From positions 4,977,501 to 5,041,500 of the forward strand of contig NZ_CP062260.1 of NCBI RefSeq assembly GCF_014863545.1: a DNA stretch of 64,000 nucleotides, read 5' to 3'. A model generated the notes under the pieces. It was not told the origin of the DNA. It did no database searches and worked only from the letters and a program-made list of their open reading frames with translations. Position numbers and translations under genes: made by a program. The DNA is from Paenibacillus sp. JNUCC32 (GTDB lineage Bacteria; Bacillota; Bacilli; Paenibacillales; Paenibacillaceae). Of this stretch, positions 16,943-26,458 are shown piece after piece; within the stretch, counting starts at the first letter, position 1, and every line of letters starts with the position of its first letter.

Positions 16943-19246
16943 GTGAAACAATATTTAAAGCTTGATGAATGGTCAATTATTGAAGAGGGCTTTGATCCTC
17001 ATACGCATGAAATTTCAGAGAGTATCTTCAGTATCGGTAACGGATTCATGGGCCAACGCGCCAACTTTGAGGAGTCCTATAGCGGTTCCTCCCTACAGGG
17101 CAGTTACATGGCCGGGGTGTATTATCCGGATAAAACCCGCGTAGGCTGGTGGAAGAACGGTTATCCTGAATACTTCGCCAAAGTGCTGAACAGCACCAAC
17201 TGGATCGGCATCGGCATTGAAATCGACGGCACGCCGCTGGATTTGGCCAAATGCACGGTGAAGGATTTTGTGCGCGAGCTGAATATGAAGGAAGGCTTCC
17301 TCTCCCGCCGCTTCACCGCTGTCATGGAAGACGGCAAGGAGCTCCAGATCGAGGCGGTTCGCTTTGTCAGCATTGTACGCCACGAGATCGGTGCCATCCG
17401 GTATGCCGTAACGCCGCTTAATTTCGCTGGAGAGCTTACGGTTACGCCTTATCTCGATGGCGATGTGAAGAACAAAGACTCCAACTATGACGAGAAGTTC
17501 TGGCTCGAGGTATTCAAGGAAGCCGCGCAAGGCTCGGCCGCATTGACCGTAAAAACCAAAAAGCTCGATTTCCATGTTACCTCCGTTATGTCTTATTACC
17601 TTGTTAAGAACGGGGCGAAGCTGGATCTTCAAGCCGAGCTGATCGAGAAAGAGAAATATGCCGCGAACCGCGTAAGCATCCCCGTATCCGAAGGCGAGGC
17701 CGTCACCATCTATAAATACGTGGCCAACGTCACTTCCCGCAATCATGGATTCGGCGAGTTGGTGGATGCTGCGCGTGCCGTGCTGGAACCGGCGGTGGAG
17801 ACCGGATTTGAACAGCTGCTGAAGGAGCAGGCAGATGCCTGGGGCGACAAATGGAAGGAAAGCGATATCGTCATCGAAGGCGATGTGGCGGCCCAGCAAG
17901 CGATCCGCTTTAACATTTTTCAGCTGAACCAAACCTACAGCGGCGAAGACGACCGCCTGAACATCGGGCCTAAGGGCTTTACCGGGGAAAAATACGGCGG
18001 CAGCACCTACTGGGATACCGAGGCTTATTGCCTGCCGTTCTATCTGAGCACCGCCGATGCCAGCATCTCGCGCAACCTGCTGATCTATCGTTATAAGCAC
18101 CTGGAAAAGGCGAAGGAAAATGCCAGAAAGCTCGGCTTCACCAAAGGGGCGCTCTATCCTATGGTGACGATGAACGGCGAGGAATGCCATAACGAGTGGG
18201 AGATTACGTTTGAAGAAATCCACCGTAACGGCGCGATTGCCTATGCCATCTATAACTATGTCAATTATACCGGCGACTTCTCTTACCTCGGCCAATACGG
18301 TCTGGAAGTGCTCGTGGAAATCTCCCGTTTCTGGGAGGAGCGCGTGAATTACGTGCCGGCGAAGGACCAGTATATGATGCTGGGCGTTACCGGCCCGAAC
18401 GAGTACGAGAACAACGTCAACAACAACTGGTATACCAACCGCATTGCCAGCTGGACGATGGAATACACGCTCGACGTGCTGGAGTATTTGAAAGAGAATG
18501 AGAATTCCCGCTATGCCGAGCTTACGGCGAAGCTTGCCCTGCAGGATGCCGAAACGGCCAAATGGCAGGATATCATCAGCAAAATGTACTACCCGGTAGA
18601 CGAGGAACTCGGCGTCTTCCTGCAGCAGGACGGTTTCCTTAACAAGGAGCTGGTTCCGGTGAAGGAATTGGACCCTGCCCACCTGCCGCTGAACCAGAAC
18701 TGGTCCTGGGACCGCATTCTGCGTTCGGTGTACATCAAGCAGGCCGACGTGCTGCAAGGATTGTTCTTCCTTGGCGACCGGTACGACCTGGCTACGAAAA
18801 AACGCAACTTCGACTTCTATGAACCGTTCACGGTACACGAGTCCTCCCTCTCGCCATGCGTACACTCCATTCTCGCGTGCGAGCTCGGGTACCAGGAAAA
18901 GGCGTACGAGATGTACCTTCGTACAGCCCGCCTGGATCTGGACAACTACAACAACGATACCGAGGACGGCTGTCATACGACCAGCATGGCGGGAACCTGG
19001 ATGTCGGTTGTGCATGGCTTCGGCGGCCTGCGCGTGAAGGACGGCGTATTGCATCTGAACCCGTTCATTCCGGGGCATTGGTCCTCCTTCTCCTTCAAGG
19101 TGATGTTCCGCGGCTCCCGCCTGAAGGTTAACGTCAAAGGCCATGAAACCCTCATCGTGAACGAAACGGATACGCCCGCCGTCCTGAACGTGAACGGCAA
19201 GGAATACGCCATCAGCGGATTTGGAGAGGTAACGGCTGCAAGATAA
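16943..19246 (+). CDS. Maltose phosphorylase (GH65)
   Basis: A 767-residue cytoplasmic enzyme predicted to split maltose with phosphate into glucose and beta-glucose 1-phosphate. The start is taken as GTG 16943, giving VKQYLKLDEWSIIEEGFDPH; AAAGGAG lies nine bases before it and only three before an ATG two codons earlier. The general acid is Glu487 in VTGPNEYENNVNNN, the same number reported for the Lactobacillus brevis enzyme. The acceptor-site loop reads HNEWEITFEE from residue 416, as I recall for maltose rather than trehalose or kojibiose phosphorylases. It works with the adjacent phosphoglucomutase, and a strong terminator follows. Confidence 0.9.
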   Translation: MKQYLKLDEWSIIEEGFDPHTHEISESIFSIGNGFMGQRANFEESYSGSSLQGSYMAGVYYPDKTRVGWWKNGYPEYFAKVLNSTNWIGIGIEIDGTPLDLAKCTVKDFVRELNMKEGFLSRRFTAVMEDGKELQIEAVRFVSIVRHEIGAIRYAVTPLNFAGELTVTPYLDGDVKNKDSNYDEKFWLEVFKEAAQGSAALTVKTKKLDFHVTSVMSYYLVKNGAKLDLQAELIEKEKYAANRVSIPVSEGEAVTIYKYVANVTSRNHGFGELVDAARAVLEPAVETGFEQLLKEQADAWGDKWKESDIVIEGDVAAQQAIRFNIFQLNQTYSGEDDRLNIGPKGFTGEKYGGSTYWDTEAYCLPFYLSTADASISRNLLIYRYKHLEKAKENARKLGFTKGALYPMVTMNGEECHNEWEITFEEIHRNGAIAYAIYNYVNYTGDFSYLGQYGLEVLVEISRFWEERVNYVPAKDQYMMLGVTGPNEYENNVNNNWYTNRIASWTMEYTLDVLEYLKENENSRYAELTAKLALQDAETAKWQDIISKMYYPVDEELGVFLQQDGFLNKELVPVKELDPAHLPLNQNWSWDRILRSVYIKQADVLQGLFFLGDRYDLATKKRNFDFYEPFTVHESSLSPCVHSILACELGYQEKAYEMYLRTARLDLDNYNNDTEDGCHTTSMAGTWMSVVHGFGGLRVKDGVLHLNPFIPGHWSSFSFKVMFRGSRLKVNVKGHETLIVNETDTPAVLNVNGKEYAISGFGEVTAAR

Positions 19247-19281
19247 AAGGCACCGGTGCTTCAATGCGCCGGCCCATACAA

Positions 19282-19320
19282 AACAAGAGCCCTGGAAAAT
19301 CTTCCAGGGCTCTTGTTTTT
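19282..19320 (+). terminator. Intrinsic terminator after maltose phosphorylase
   Basis: AACAAGAGCCCTGG and CCAGGGCTCTTGTT form a 14-bp stem with an eight-base loop and T tail. Confidence 0.95.
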
Positions 19321-19477
19321 ACAGAAAACGGGCTCCTCTACATCATGGCTCATTCTTGAAGAACCCGTCTTCGTCCATGTCTGGCATCATCTGCAGGTTC
19401 GGCTTCAGCCATAAGCCGGGATCAGATAAATGCCATCGCTTTGCGCCTCCGTGCGGGGGAAATGCCGATTATGTATG

Positions 19478-20524
19478 TTATGAATAGATCAGTTGAGTAT
19501 GAGGATCACGCGGAGGGCGCTCGGCTGGCTTCCCAAACAAATACCCCTGCGAAAGCTCGATCCCGATATCTCGGCAAAAATGAAACTCCTCCCGTCTCTC
19601 GATGCCTTCTGCAAGCACCATGGCACCGAAATCATGAGCCATGTTCGTGATCATTTCGAGCTGCTTCTGCTGGGCGGGATTTCGATCGCAATGGTCGATA
19701 AGACTCCGGTCGATCTTCACATAATCCGGCTTAAGCTTAATCATCTGCTCCAATGTGGAATAACCTGCGCCGACGTCATCCATGGCTACCGAGATGCCGT
19801 GGCTTCGATATACCTCGAATATCGACTGCAAATGCTTCACATCGTCGATCTTCTCGGTTTCCACCACCTCGAATACGAAATCCCTCGGATCCAGATGGAG
19901 CCTGTCGATCGTATTGAAGGTGTGGCTCAGACACATCTGCGCATCGTATATCGAGGACGGCAGGAAATTCACGAACCGCTTCACGCCGATCGGAAGCCAC
20001 TCGGCACTGGTCTCAATCGCACTGGTGCGTGCCGCCTGGTCCAGGAATGAATGCAGTCCGGTTTTTCGGGCTGTCTCAAACAGCTCGTACGGCTGGAACC
20101 GGAGTCCCCACTCTACCGGTCGAAGGAGAAATTCATAGGCCACGATCTGCTCGTTTGGATCCACGATGGGCTGCATGTAGCTCGTAAACTGCTTATGTAA
20201 AATGACATTCACCATATCATAATGCTCCATCTGCAGTTCGAACTTCTGCATAGGGATCCACGAATGCCGGATTTGCGGAGCTCCTCCACGGGTAACACAG
20301 AAGGACAGCTCTTGACGAATCTTCAGCGGAAGGGGTTGCAGACACTCGATGATGGAGATCAGGTCCGCTCGTACCTTGTAGTTCACAGCACAACCCTCAT
20401 TGTTCTCTTGTACCGCGTAGCCGTTCACTGCCAGCAATTGAATAAGCTCACCACTTGCAGGCTTCATATGAATGGTCCCCTGGTCCTCAATCGGTTCAAA
20501 GGTGCTGCAATTGTCGCAAATCAT
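19478..20524 (-). CDS. EAL-domain c-di-GMP phosphodiesterase with N-terminal Cys-containing domain
   Basis: A 348-residue cytoplasmic protein. Residues 1-100 begin MICDNCSTFE, with a CxxC pair and further cysteines at 45, 61 and 76, and match no domain I recognise. The EAL domain spans about 105-340. The signature is YEFLLRP with catalytic Glu131, followed by NFLPSSI, FEVVETE, MDDVGAGYS, YVKIDRSLI, LAEGIE and SQGYLFGKP, so the metal and general-base residues appear intact. It should be able to hydrolyse c-di-GMP. AAGGAGGACGAAC decides the start at 20524 over a 40-codon longer frame. A GGDEF gene lies 205 bp upstream on the same strand. The Cys domain could sense metal or redox, which is speculative. 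Confidence 0.88.
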   Translation of the reverse strand: MICDNCSTFEPIEDQGTIHMKPASGELIQLLAVNGYAVQENNEGCAVNYKVRADLISIIECLQPLPLKIRQELSFCVTRGGAPQIRHSWIPMQKFELQMEHYDMVNVILHKQFTSYMQPIVDPNEQIVAYEFLLRPVEWGLRFQPYELFETARKTGLHSFLDQAARTSAIETSAEWLPIGVKRFVNFLPSSIYDAQMCLSHTFNTIDRLHLDPRDFVFEVVETEKIDDVKHLQSIFEVYRSHGISVAMDDVGAGYSTLEQMIKLKPDYVKIDRSLIDHCDRNPAQQKQLEMITNMAHDFGAMVLAEGIERREEFHFCRDIGIELSQGYLFGKPAERPPRDPHTQLIYS

Positions 20525-20729
20525 GTTCGTCCTCCTTGGCAAGCTAGCTCTCACTATGCTTCTTATCGGCATTTTGAATATGATTTCTTTGCATTTTATG
20601 GATTTTATATCGAAGTTATGACCTATTTTGCGAGAAATGCGCAAGATTCGTGCAATGATTGCGCTAAATTCTACAATAATCGACTTATATTGCTCTTAAC
20701 AACACATTGTCGACATCCGAATCTTTTGT

Positions 20730-22265
20730 CTATTCGACTTTTTGATCCAACAGCTGCAGCAGCATCGTTCGTTCCACATCGAAATGCCAGCGGGCGTTTC
20801 GCTCTTTGGCCGCATACATCGCTGCATCCGCGCGACCAATCAGCTCTTGGTCGTTCCTGGCATGATCCGGATAGACCGCGATGCCGATGCTCGGCGTGGT
20901 TCGGACCTCATGCCCTTCCAGCTCATACGGCTCGCTCAGCATCGTCCAGATCTCTTCCGCCATCCAGATCAGTTCCTGATCCTCGCCGGCCGGATGAATC
21001 ACTACCGTAAATTCGTCCCCTCCTAAACGGGAAACCAGAACGCCTTTGGATTCAAGGGTTTGAAGACGGGTCGCGACCTTGCGAATCAGCAAATCGCCGG
21101 CACGATGGCCGTAGCGGTCATTCACTCGTTTAAAACGGTTCATATCCATATATAGAAGCCCTACGCGGGAACCCGCACGGTCCGCCTCCTGCAGCGAGCT
21201 CGACAGCCTCGCGTTAAAGTAGCGGCGGTTATAGAGTCCCGTAAGATCGTCGCGATGCGCCAAGGTCTCGCTCTGCATCAGGCTTTGATGCAGCCGGTCA
21301 AACAAGCGGTCATTTTCGAACTGGATCAGGATCTGCCTGATCAGAATCAGGATGACGCAGAGGGATAAGCCGGTAAAAAGCCCGTTCCACCCTCCGAACC
21401 GCTGCACCATAAGGGCAAACATCCCGCCAAGCACGCTGTAGGGAAGCAGATATCTTACGATCAGATTTCCGAACGAACGGGGCTCCCTCTCATCCAACGA
21501 TTGATTTCGGGCATCGGGAGCTGACCGCCCTCCTGCCAAACCAATGATGAATACCGATAACGTATACAGTGGGTACAGGTATGAACGAACTTCAACACCC
21601 TTATAATCGACGAGATACATATGCAGAACATCGGCGGCAATGTACATGCTCCCGCCGAGGCACATCAGGAAGACTGCCCGTTTCCTTAACTGTCCTGTGT
21701 TAAAATACAACACCAAGGTGAAGAAAATAAGCACCGTTGCGCACAGCGGGTACAGCATGTCCACCCACAGCTTTCCCCATATGGCTTCATTCGCCAAACC
21801 GGTAAGCTCGGGCTTGATGAAATATTCCCAGCCTACCGTCATGACCGTTATGCCAACGATCACGATATCCAGCATAAACCGCACTCCCCGAAACGAACCT
21901 TGTACGTGCCGGAACAAATAAATGAGGGCACCTGCAAACAGGATGATTTCGAATCCCCAGAATAATTGAGTCAAAATTGTCCGGGAAGCGCTCTCTTTCC
22001 CCAGCCAAAAATAACAAGCATCGATGATTCGAGCCGAGGCATCCGCCATCAGCCCGGCACTTGCGATAAGCCAAAACCTTCGAAGATGCGGCTCGTAATG
22101 CCGACTGATCCGTAGTAAATAGACGGAAGCGGCAGCGGAAGCCATAATGACTAGAACACGCTGAAGCAATAAAGCATCAGGCATCCACAGAACGGTCATT
22201 ATCTGAATGAATGCATATATGATGGCGAGTCGAATCCACAGATGATCTGCTGGAGTTGGACTCAT
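20730..22265 (-). CDS. Membrane-bound GGDEF diguanylate cyclase
   Basis: A 511-residue protein with about eight hydrophobic helices in the first 310 residues, a putative integral membrane sensor, followed by a GGDEF domain. RDDLTGLYNRRYF opens the domain and RLGGDEF places the active-site motif at about residues 415-419. No RxxD inhibitory site sits five residues before it (the sequence there is SKGV). It should convert two GTP to c-di-GMP at the membrane. The ATG at 22265 is preceded by GAGGAGGAATGCTT; an earlier ATG touches that site. The EAL gene downstream makes a synthesis/degradation pair likely. Confidence 0.9.
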   Translation of the reverse strand: MSPTPADHLWIRLAIIYAFIQIMTVLWMPDALLLQRVLVIMASAAASVYLLRISRHYEPHLRRFWLIASAGLMADASARIIDACYFWLGKESASRTILTQLFWGFEIILFAGALIYLFRHVQGSFRGVRFMLDIVIVGITVMTVGWEYFIKPELTGLANEAIWGKLWVDMLYPLCATVLIFFTLVLYFNTGQLRKRAVFLMCLGGSMYIAADVLHMYLVDYKGVEVRSYLYPLYTLSVFIIGLAGGRSAPDARNQSLDEREPRSFGNLIVRYLLPYSVLGGMFALMVQRFGGWNGLFTGLSLCVILILIRQILIQFENDRLFDRLHQSLMQSETLAHRDDLTGLYNRRYFNARLSSSLQEADRAGSRVGLLYMDMNRFKRVNDRYGHRAGDLLIRKVATRLQTLESKGVLVSRLGGDEFTVVIHPAGEDQELIWMAEEIWTMLSEPYELEGHEVRTTPSIGIAVYPDHARNDQELIGRADAAMYAAKERNARWHFDVERTMLLQLLDQKVE

Positions 22266-22523
22266 AAGCATTCCTCCTCGGCCAAAAGGCAAGCTTTCTT
22301 CAATGCTTGTTTGTTAGGTCTTTTGAATTAATAGTTATAGTTCTCATGATACTTTTTACCCACCTAAAAGTAAAGATGAGGAAGTGAAAGAAAGACCATC
22401 GATTCTACTCTATTAAACCATCGCGCTCCAAAAGCTTTCCGTCCTCAAGACCCACTTGACGTATAGGAATTATATGATAATATTTCAGTCATATCTCATA
22501 TGAATCGGAAAGGGTGTTTAGCC

Positions 22524-22907
22524 TTGTCACAGAAACGATTGGATCATGTCGGCATTGTCGTCCGGGACCTTGAAGCCACGATTGCTTTTTACACAACCGT
22601 CGTCGGACTTGAACTGAAGGATCGCCTTACCCATACCAATGGCGTCATCCAGCTGGCATTCCTCGGATTTAACGGCAGCGACGAAACGGAAATCGAGCTT
22701 ATCCAGGGTTACAGCGACACGCTTCCCGCAGAAGGCACCGTCCATCATTTCGCCGTCAGCACCGATAACATCGAAGCGGAATATGTGCGCGTACAGGGAC
22801 TGGCCGTACCTCATCTTGACGAGGAAATCGTAACGCTTCCGAACGGGTACCGCTATTTCTTCGTCCACGGTCCCGAAGGAGAATGGATTGAGTTCTTCCA
22901 GCGCTAA
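22524..22907 (+). CDS. VOC (glyoxalase/bleomycin-resistance) superfamily protein
   Basis: A 127-residue protein with the paired beta-alpha-beta-beta-beta units of the vicinal oxygen chelate fold. The opening LDHVGIVVRDLEATIAFYTT is typical, as are VHHFAVSTDNIEAEYVRVQG in the second module and the ending GPEGEWIEFFQR. Likely metal ligands are the His in LDHVG, Glu in EIELIQG, His in VHHFAV and the terminal Glu. Methylmalonyl-CoA epimerase, glyoxalase and dioxygenase functions are all possible. A TTG at 22524, seven bases after AAAGGGTG, is preferred over a plain ATG at 22500. It appears to be a single-gene unit. Confidence 0.8.
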   Translation: MSQKRLDHVGIVVRDLEATIAFYTTVVGLELKDRLTHTNGVIQLAFLGFNGSDETEIELIQGYSDTLPAEGTVHHFAVSTDNIEAEYVRVQGLAVPHLDEEIVTLPNGYRYFFVHGPEGEWIEFFQR

Positions 22908-23030
22908 CCGCTGGCGAACAGGATCCTATCAAAATGCTTCATCCCGTGAATGGTTAACGGGGTTCATTCTTCCAACCGCACAAGCCATGTCCAATACGAA
23001 GACCTGCCTCGTTCGCATCCCCTTCCGAAC

Positions 23031-23059
23031 TAGACAGGTCTTTGCGTTAGGACTATAAT
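23031..23059 (+). promoter_or_regulatory. Sigma-A promoter of the thiamine-precursor transport operon
   Basis: TAGACA (23031-23036) and TATAAT (23054-23059) are spaced 17 bp apart, about 25 bp upstream of the riboswitch. Confidence 0.75.
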
Positions 23060-23084
23060 AACGGATGTAACGTCCGAAACTTCA

Positions 23085-23180
23085 TAAATCCCGGGGGAGC
23101 TGGAATTTGGCCGGCTGAGAGTGTATCCGATGATACTGACCCTTACACCTGATCTGGGTAATGCCAGCGTAGGAAGTCCA
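23085..23180 (+). promoter_or_regulatory. TPP riboswitch (THI element)
   Basis: The conserved TPP aptamer elements occur in order: CGGGGGAGC, GGCTGAGAG (23113-23121), GACCCTTACACCTGATCTGG (from 23138), and AATGCCAGCGTAGGAAG. A terminator hairpin follows at 23228-23258, so thiamine pyrophosphate binding should cause early termination of the transport operon. Confidence 0.95.
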
Positions 23181-23227
23181 TGTTTGCGGCAGCTATGATT
23201 TGCCGTGGTATACACTTACGCCGTCAT

Positions 23228-23258
23228 GCGTCCTGATATCATTCAGGGCGCTTTTTTT
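23228..23258 (+). terminator. Riboswitch-controlled terminator
   Basis: GCGTCCTGA and TCAGGGCGC pair around TATCAT and are followed by seven T residues, 55 bp before the first gene. Confidence 0.9.
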
Positions 23259-23313
23259 GTGGAGTTAACGAGGTCATAGAAAGAGAAAGAGAATTCAAAG
23301 GAGAGAAGACAAG

Positions 23314-24345
23314 ATGAAGAAGGGAAAATGGATGGCGCTGCTTCTCGCTTGCGCCCTGCTGATGGTTGCGGCGGGATGCGGTACAGGCGGACAGAACGAA
23401 AATACAGGTACCGAAGGCGCAGACGGCCAGGCGGCCGAAAAGCTCCGCGACGTACAGCTGATGCTCGATTGGTCGGCCAACACGAACCACACCGGACTGT
23501 ATGCAGCCAAGGAGCTCGGGTATTATGAGGAAGAAGGGCTTAACGTCCAGATCGTCCAGCCGGGGGCCGGCGGAACGGATACGCTGGTCGCATCCGGCAA
23601 GGTGCCGTTTGGCATCAGCTACCAGGAAGGCGTCACGCTTGCCAGAACCCAAGGCCTGCCGCTTGTCTCCATTGCGGCGATTATTCAGCATAATACATCC
23701 GGCTTTGCCGCCCCCAAGGACAAGGGGATCGTCAAGGCTGGCGATTTTGAAGGGAAATCCTACGGCGGCTGGGGCTCGCCTGTTGAGGAAGCCGTCATGA
23801 AATCCATCATGGAGATCGACGGTGCCGATGTCAGCAAAGTAAATATGGTTAACATGGGCGATGCCGATTATTTTACGGCCGTCAAACGCGATATTGATTT
23901 TGCCTGGATCTTCTATGCCTGGACCGGTATCGAAGCCGAGCTCCGGAACGAGCCGCTCGACATGATCTATGTGAAGGACTACTCCGAGCAGCTTGACTAT
24001 TACACGCCGGTGATCGTAACGAACGAGAAGCTGATCCAGGAGGACCCGGAGCTTGTCAAAGCATTCATGCGGGCGACCTCAAAAGGATACGACTATGCGA
24101 TTCAACATCCTGAGGATGCGGCTGCCCTGCTGACGAAGGCCGTTCCCGAACTGGATGCCGAGCTGGTTCATGCCAGCCAGAAATGGCTGAGTCCCCGCTA
24201 TCAGGATGATGCTGCCCGCTGGGGCGAGCAGAAAGCCGAAGTATGGTCGGGGTATGCAGACTGGATGTTTGAACGCAAGCTGCTCGAGAAGGAGCTTGAT
24301 GCGGACAGCGCCTTCACCAATGAATTTTTACCGGAGAAACCATAG
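23314..24345 (+). CDS. Thiamine-precursor ABC transporter substrate-binding lipoprotein (ThiY-like)
   Basis: A 343-residue lipoprotein. MKKGKWMALLLACALLMVAA leads to the lipobox AAGC (Cys22), followed by a short Gly/Asp linker. The mature part begins VQLMLDWSANTNHTGLYAAK, the NMT1/THI5-like signature of pyrimidine-precursor binding proteins, with GYYEEEGLNVQIVQPGAGG next. It probably binds a hydroxymethylpyrimidine or its formylamino precursor outside the membrane. AGGAGAGAAGACAAG precedes the ATG. It is the first gene behind the TPP riboswitch and the binding component for the permease and ATPase downstream. Confidence 0.9.
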   Translation: MKKGKWMALLLACALLMVAAGCGTGGQNENTGTEGADGQAAEKLRDVQLMLDWSANTNHTGLYAAKELGYYEEEGLNVQIVQPGAGGTDTLVASGKVPFGISYQEGVTLARTQGLPLVSIAAIIQHNTSGFAAPKDKGIVKAGDFEGKSYGGWGSPVEEAVMKSIMEIDGADVSKVNMVNMGDADYFTAVKRDIDFAWIFYAWTGIEAELRNEPLDMIYVKDYSEQLDYYTPVIVTNEKLIQEDPELVKAFMRATSKGYDYAIQHPEDAAALLTKAVPELDAELVHASQKWLSPRYQDDAARWGEQKAEVWSGYADWMFERKLLEKELDADSAFTNEFLPEKP

Positions 24346-24433
24346 GATGCATTTAATTTGGAAGAGAGACGGCCTGTCCGGCAGGCTGCCTCTCTTCCAT
24401 TACAATATAGCTTGCATGAAAGGATGAGTTTAG

Positions 24434-24727
24434 ATGGCAAACACCCTCTTGAGCATACAAGTGATACCCAGAACGCCGGATGGAGGCGACAGCATTCCTT
24501 ATGTGGATGAAGCGATTCGGGTCATTCAGGAGTCGGGCGTGAAATACGAGGTCCATGCGCTCGAAACCACCTTGGAAGGAGAGCTTTCCGAGCTGCTGAA
24601 AATCGTTGAGCGCATGCATGAGGCGCTGGTGAAAGCGGGAAGTCCCAGCGTCATATCCCAGGTCAAAATCGCGCACCATCCGGGCGGCATCAGCATGGAT
24701 AAGCTGACTGAGAAATACCGTCCATGA
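24434..24727 (+). CDS. Thiamine-binding protein of the YqgV/MTH1187 family
   Basis: A 97-residue cytoplasmic protein of the PF01910 type. MANTLLSIQVIPRTPDGGDS, the central SGVKYEVHALETTLEGEL and the closing VSQVKIAHHPGG-like stretch (SQVKIAHHPGGIS) fit the ferredoxin-like fold of MTH1187/YqgV proteins, which bind thiamine-like molecules in the related YkoF. Its ATGA overlap with the permease gene and its position under the TPP riboswitch support a role in handling the imported precursor or sensing thiamine. No catalytic residues are recognised. Confidence 0.85.
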   Translation: MANTLLSIQVIPRTPDGGDSIPYVDEAIRVIQESGVKYEVHALETTLEGELSELLKIVERMHEALVKAGSPSVISQVKIAHHPGGISMDKLTEKYRP

Positions 24728-25482
24728 GAAAAGGCTGGTGGAGCTCCGTTTGGCCGCCCGCTGCGGCGGTCCTTTTCTTTTTGACGGTATGGCAGGCCGC
24801 GGTATCGGTATTCGATATAGAGCCGTATATTTTGCCGGCGCCGACGGCCATCGGGCATGAAGCCGCCACCGGCGCCTCCGGCCTTTTTCAGCATACGCTG
24901 GCCACGCTGCAATTAACCCTGGTCGGATTTATGATCGGTACGGCGATCGGCCTTGTCATCTCGTTGGCCCTGCATCTGGTGCCTTTTCTCAAAACAGCCC
25001 TCTATCCGCTTCTTATTCTTAGCCAGAACGTGCCGACGATCGCTCTCGCCCCGCTCCTCATGATTTGGTTCGGCTTCGGCATGCTGCCCAAGGTTATCGT
25101 GATTACCCTGGTCTGCTTCTTCCCCGTAGCCGTTGCCGCCCTGGACGGACTGGCGCGTACCGACCGAACCATGATGAATTACATGCAGATGGCGGGAGCC
25201 ACTTCATGGCAGATCTTCACCAAGCTGGAGCTGCCGCATGCGCTCCCCTCCATCTTCTCCGGGATCCGCATCGCGGCCACCTATTCGGTCATGGGTGCGG
25301 TGATCGGGGAATGGATCGGCTCGGACCGGGGCATCGGCTACTATATGATGCTGCAAAAATCCGGCTACCGCACGGACCGGGTGTTTGTTGCCATTCTGAT
25401 CATCGTCCTGCTCAGCCTGCTGATGGTGCTGTTGATCACCCTGCTGGAGAAGCGCCTGATCCGCTGGAATCGAAAAGGCTAG
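24724..25482 (+). CDS. Thiamine-precursor ABC transporter permease (ThiX-like)
   Basis: A 252-residue inner-membrane permease of the BPD transport family with about six helices. The EAA loop reads YMQMAGATSWQIFTKLELPH, the contact site for the ATPase. It resembles SsuC/TauC/ThiX permeases, which pair with NMT1-like binding proteins. Its ATG overlaps the stop of the thiamine-binding gene, so translation is probably coupled. It is the third gene of the riboswitch-controlled operon and likely forms a homodimeric channel. Confidence 0.9.
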   Translation: MRKGWWSSVWPPAAAVLFFLTVWQAAVSVFDIEPYILPAPTAIGHEAATGASGLFQHTLATLQLTLVGFMIGTAIGLVISLALHLVPFLKTALYPLLILSQNVPTIALAPLLMIWFGFGMLPKVIVITLVCFFPVAVAALDGLARTDRTMMNYMQMAGATSWQIFTKLELPHALPSIFSGIRIAATYSVMGAVIGEWIGSDRGIGYYMMLQKSGYRTDRVFVAILIIVLLSLLMVLLITLLEKRLIRWNRKG

Positions 25483-25536
25483 AACCACGGTGAACGGACA
25501 TTTTCCAACCTATATAAAAGGAGGCTGTTTAGCGAC

Positions 25537-26370
25537 ATGACATATCAAGTATCCCTGCCGGATCATGACGGGCAGCGCCGGTCATCTACCGCGGTCCCGC
25601 CAGCGCCTGCCCTTGAGGTTCGCAGCCTTCATATCACCTTCCGCGAACGGCGCAGCGAAGTGCACGTGCTGGATGGCCTTTCGCTTCAGGTGCAGCCCGG
25701 GGAATTCGTCTCCTTGATCGGTCCTTCAGGCAGCGGAAAGAGCACGCTCTTCCATATCATCGGGGGGTTAACGGCTCCGGATGCGGGCTCCGTACTCATG
25801 GACGGTCAGGACGTGACCGGAGAGAAAGGCCGCATCGCCTATATGCCTCAACAGCCGGCCCTCTTCCCTTGGCGTACGGTGGAGGACAACGTGCTCCTTC
25901 CCGAGGAGCTGAGAGGCACCTCGAAAACCGCCGCCAGGGAAAATGCCCGCAGCTGGATGGAACGGGCCGGGCTTGCCGGCTTCGAGAAGGCGTATCCGCA
26001 TACCCTTTCAGGGGGGATGCAGCAGCGGGCCGCCTTTCTGCGCGCGCTGATGAGTCCGCAGGAGGTTATGTGCCTGGACGAACCGTTCAGCGCGCTCGAC
26101 GCGCTGACACGCGGCGATATGCAGCGCTGGCTGCTCGATATCTGGGAGGATACGCGCCGTTCGGTGCTGATGATTACCCATCATATCGAGGAAGCGCTGC
26201 TGCTCTCGGACAGCATCTATATCCTGTCGGCGCGGCCCGGGACGATCCTGAAACGGGTAGAGGTCCCTTTTCCCCGTCCGCGCAGGGAAGACATCCTGAA
26301 CGCCCCGTCCTTTATCGCGCTAAAAACCGAAATCTCCGCCATCATGCGCGAAGAACAGCACAAGCGTTGA
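25537..26370 (+). CDS. Thiamine-precursor ABC transporter ATP-binding protein (ThiZ-like)
   Basis: A 277-residue ATPase. Walker A is GPSGSGKST, the Q-loop region is YMPQQPALFPW, the signature is LSGGMQQRAAFLRAL, Walker B is VMCLDEPFSALDA, and the H-loop is ITHHIEEALLLSD. These match the nitrate/sulfonate/taurine/ThiZ group. An N-terminal extension of about 25 residues before the core (SLPDHDGQRRSSTAVPPAPA) is unusual but lacks a recognisable motif. AAAGGAGG lies 12 bases before the ATG, slightly far. It energises uptake by the preceding permease and binding protein. Confidence 0.9.
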   Translation: MTYQVSLPDHDGQRRSSTAVPPAPALEVRSLHITFRERRSEVHVLDGLSLQVQPGEFVSLIGPSGSGKSTLFHIIGGLTAPDAGSVLMDGQDVTGEKGRIAYMPQQPALFPWRTVEDNVLLPEELRGTSKTAARENARSWMERAGLAGFEKAYPHTLSGGMQQRAAFLRALMSPQEVMCLDEPFSALDALTRGDMQRWLLDIWEDTRRSVLMITHHIEEALLLSDSIYILSARPGTILKRVEVPFPRPRREDILNAPSFIALKTEISAIMREEQHKR

Positions 26371-26458
26371 GCCGCATAGGCAGGATACAAATGCCTAAGC
26401 TCCTGTATCCATTATTCAAGAGCGCTTCTCGGAGGCGTACAAGCGAGGTGATGTAACG

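Noticed and set aside
17093..19264. A 723-codon open frame antisense to maltose phosphorylase
   Set aside because: It mirrors codon bias of the GH65 gene on the other strand, shows no domain and has no start signal.
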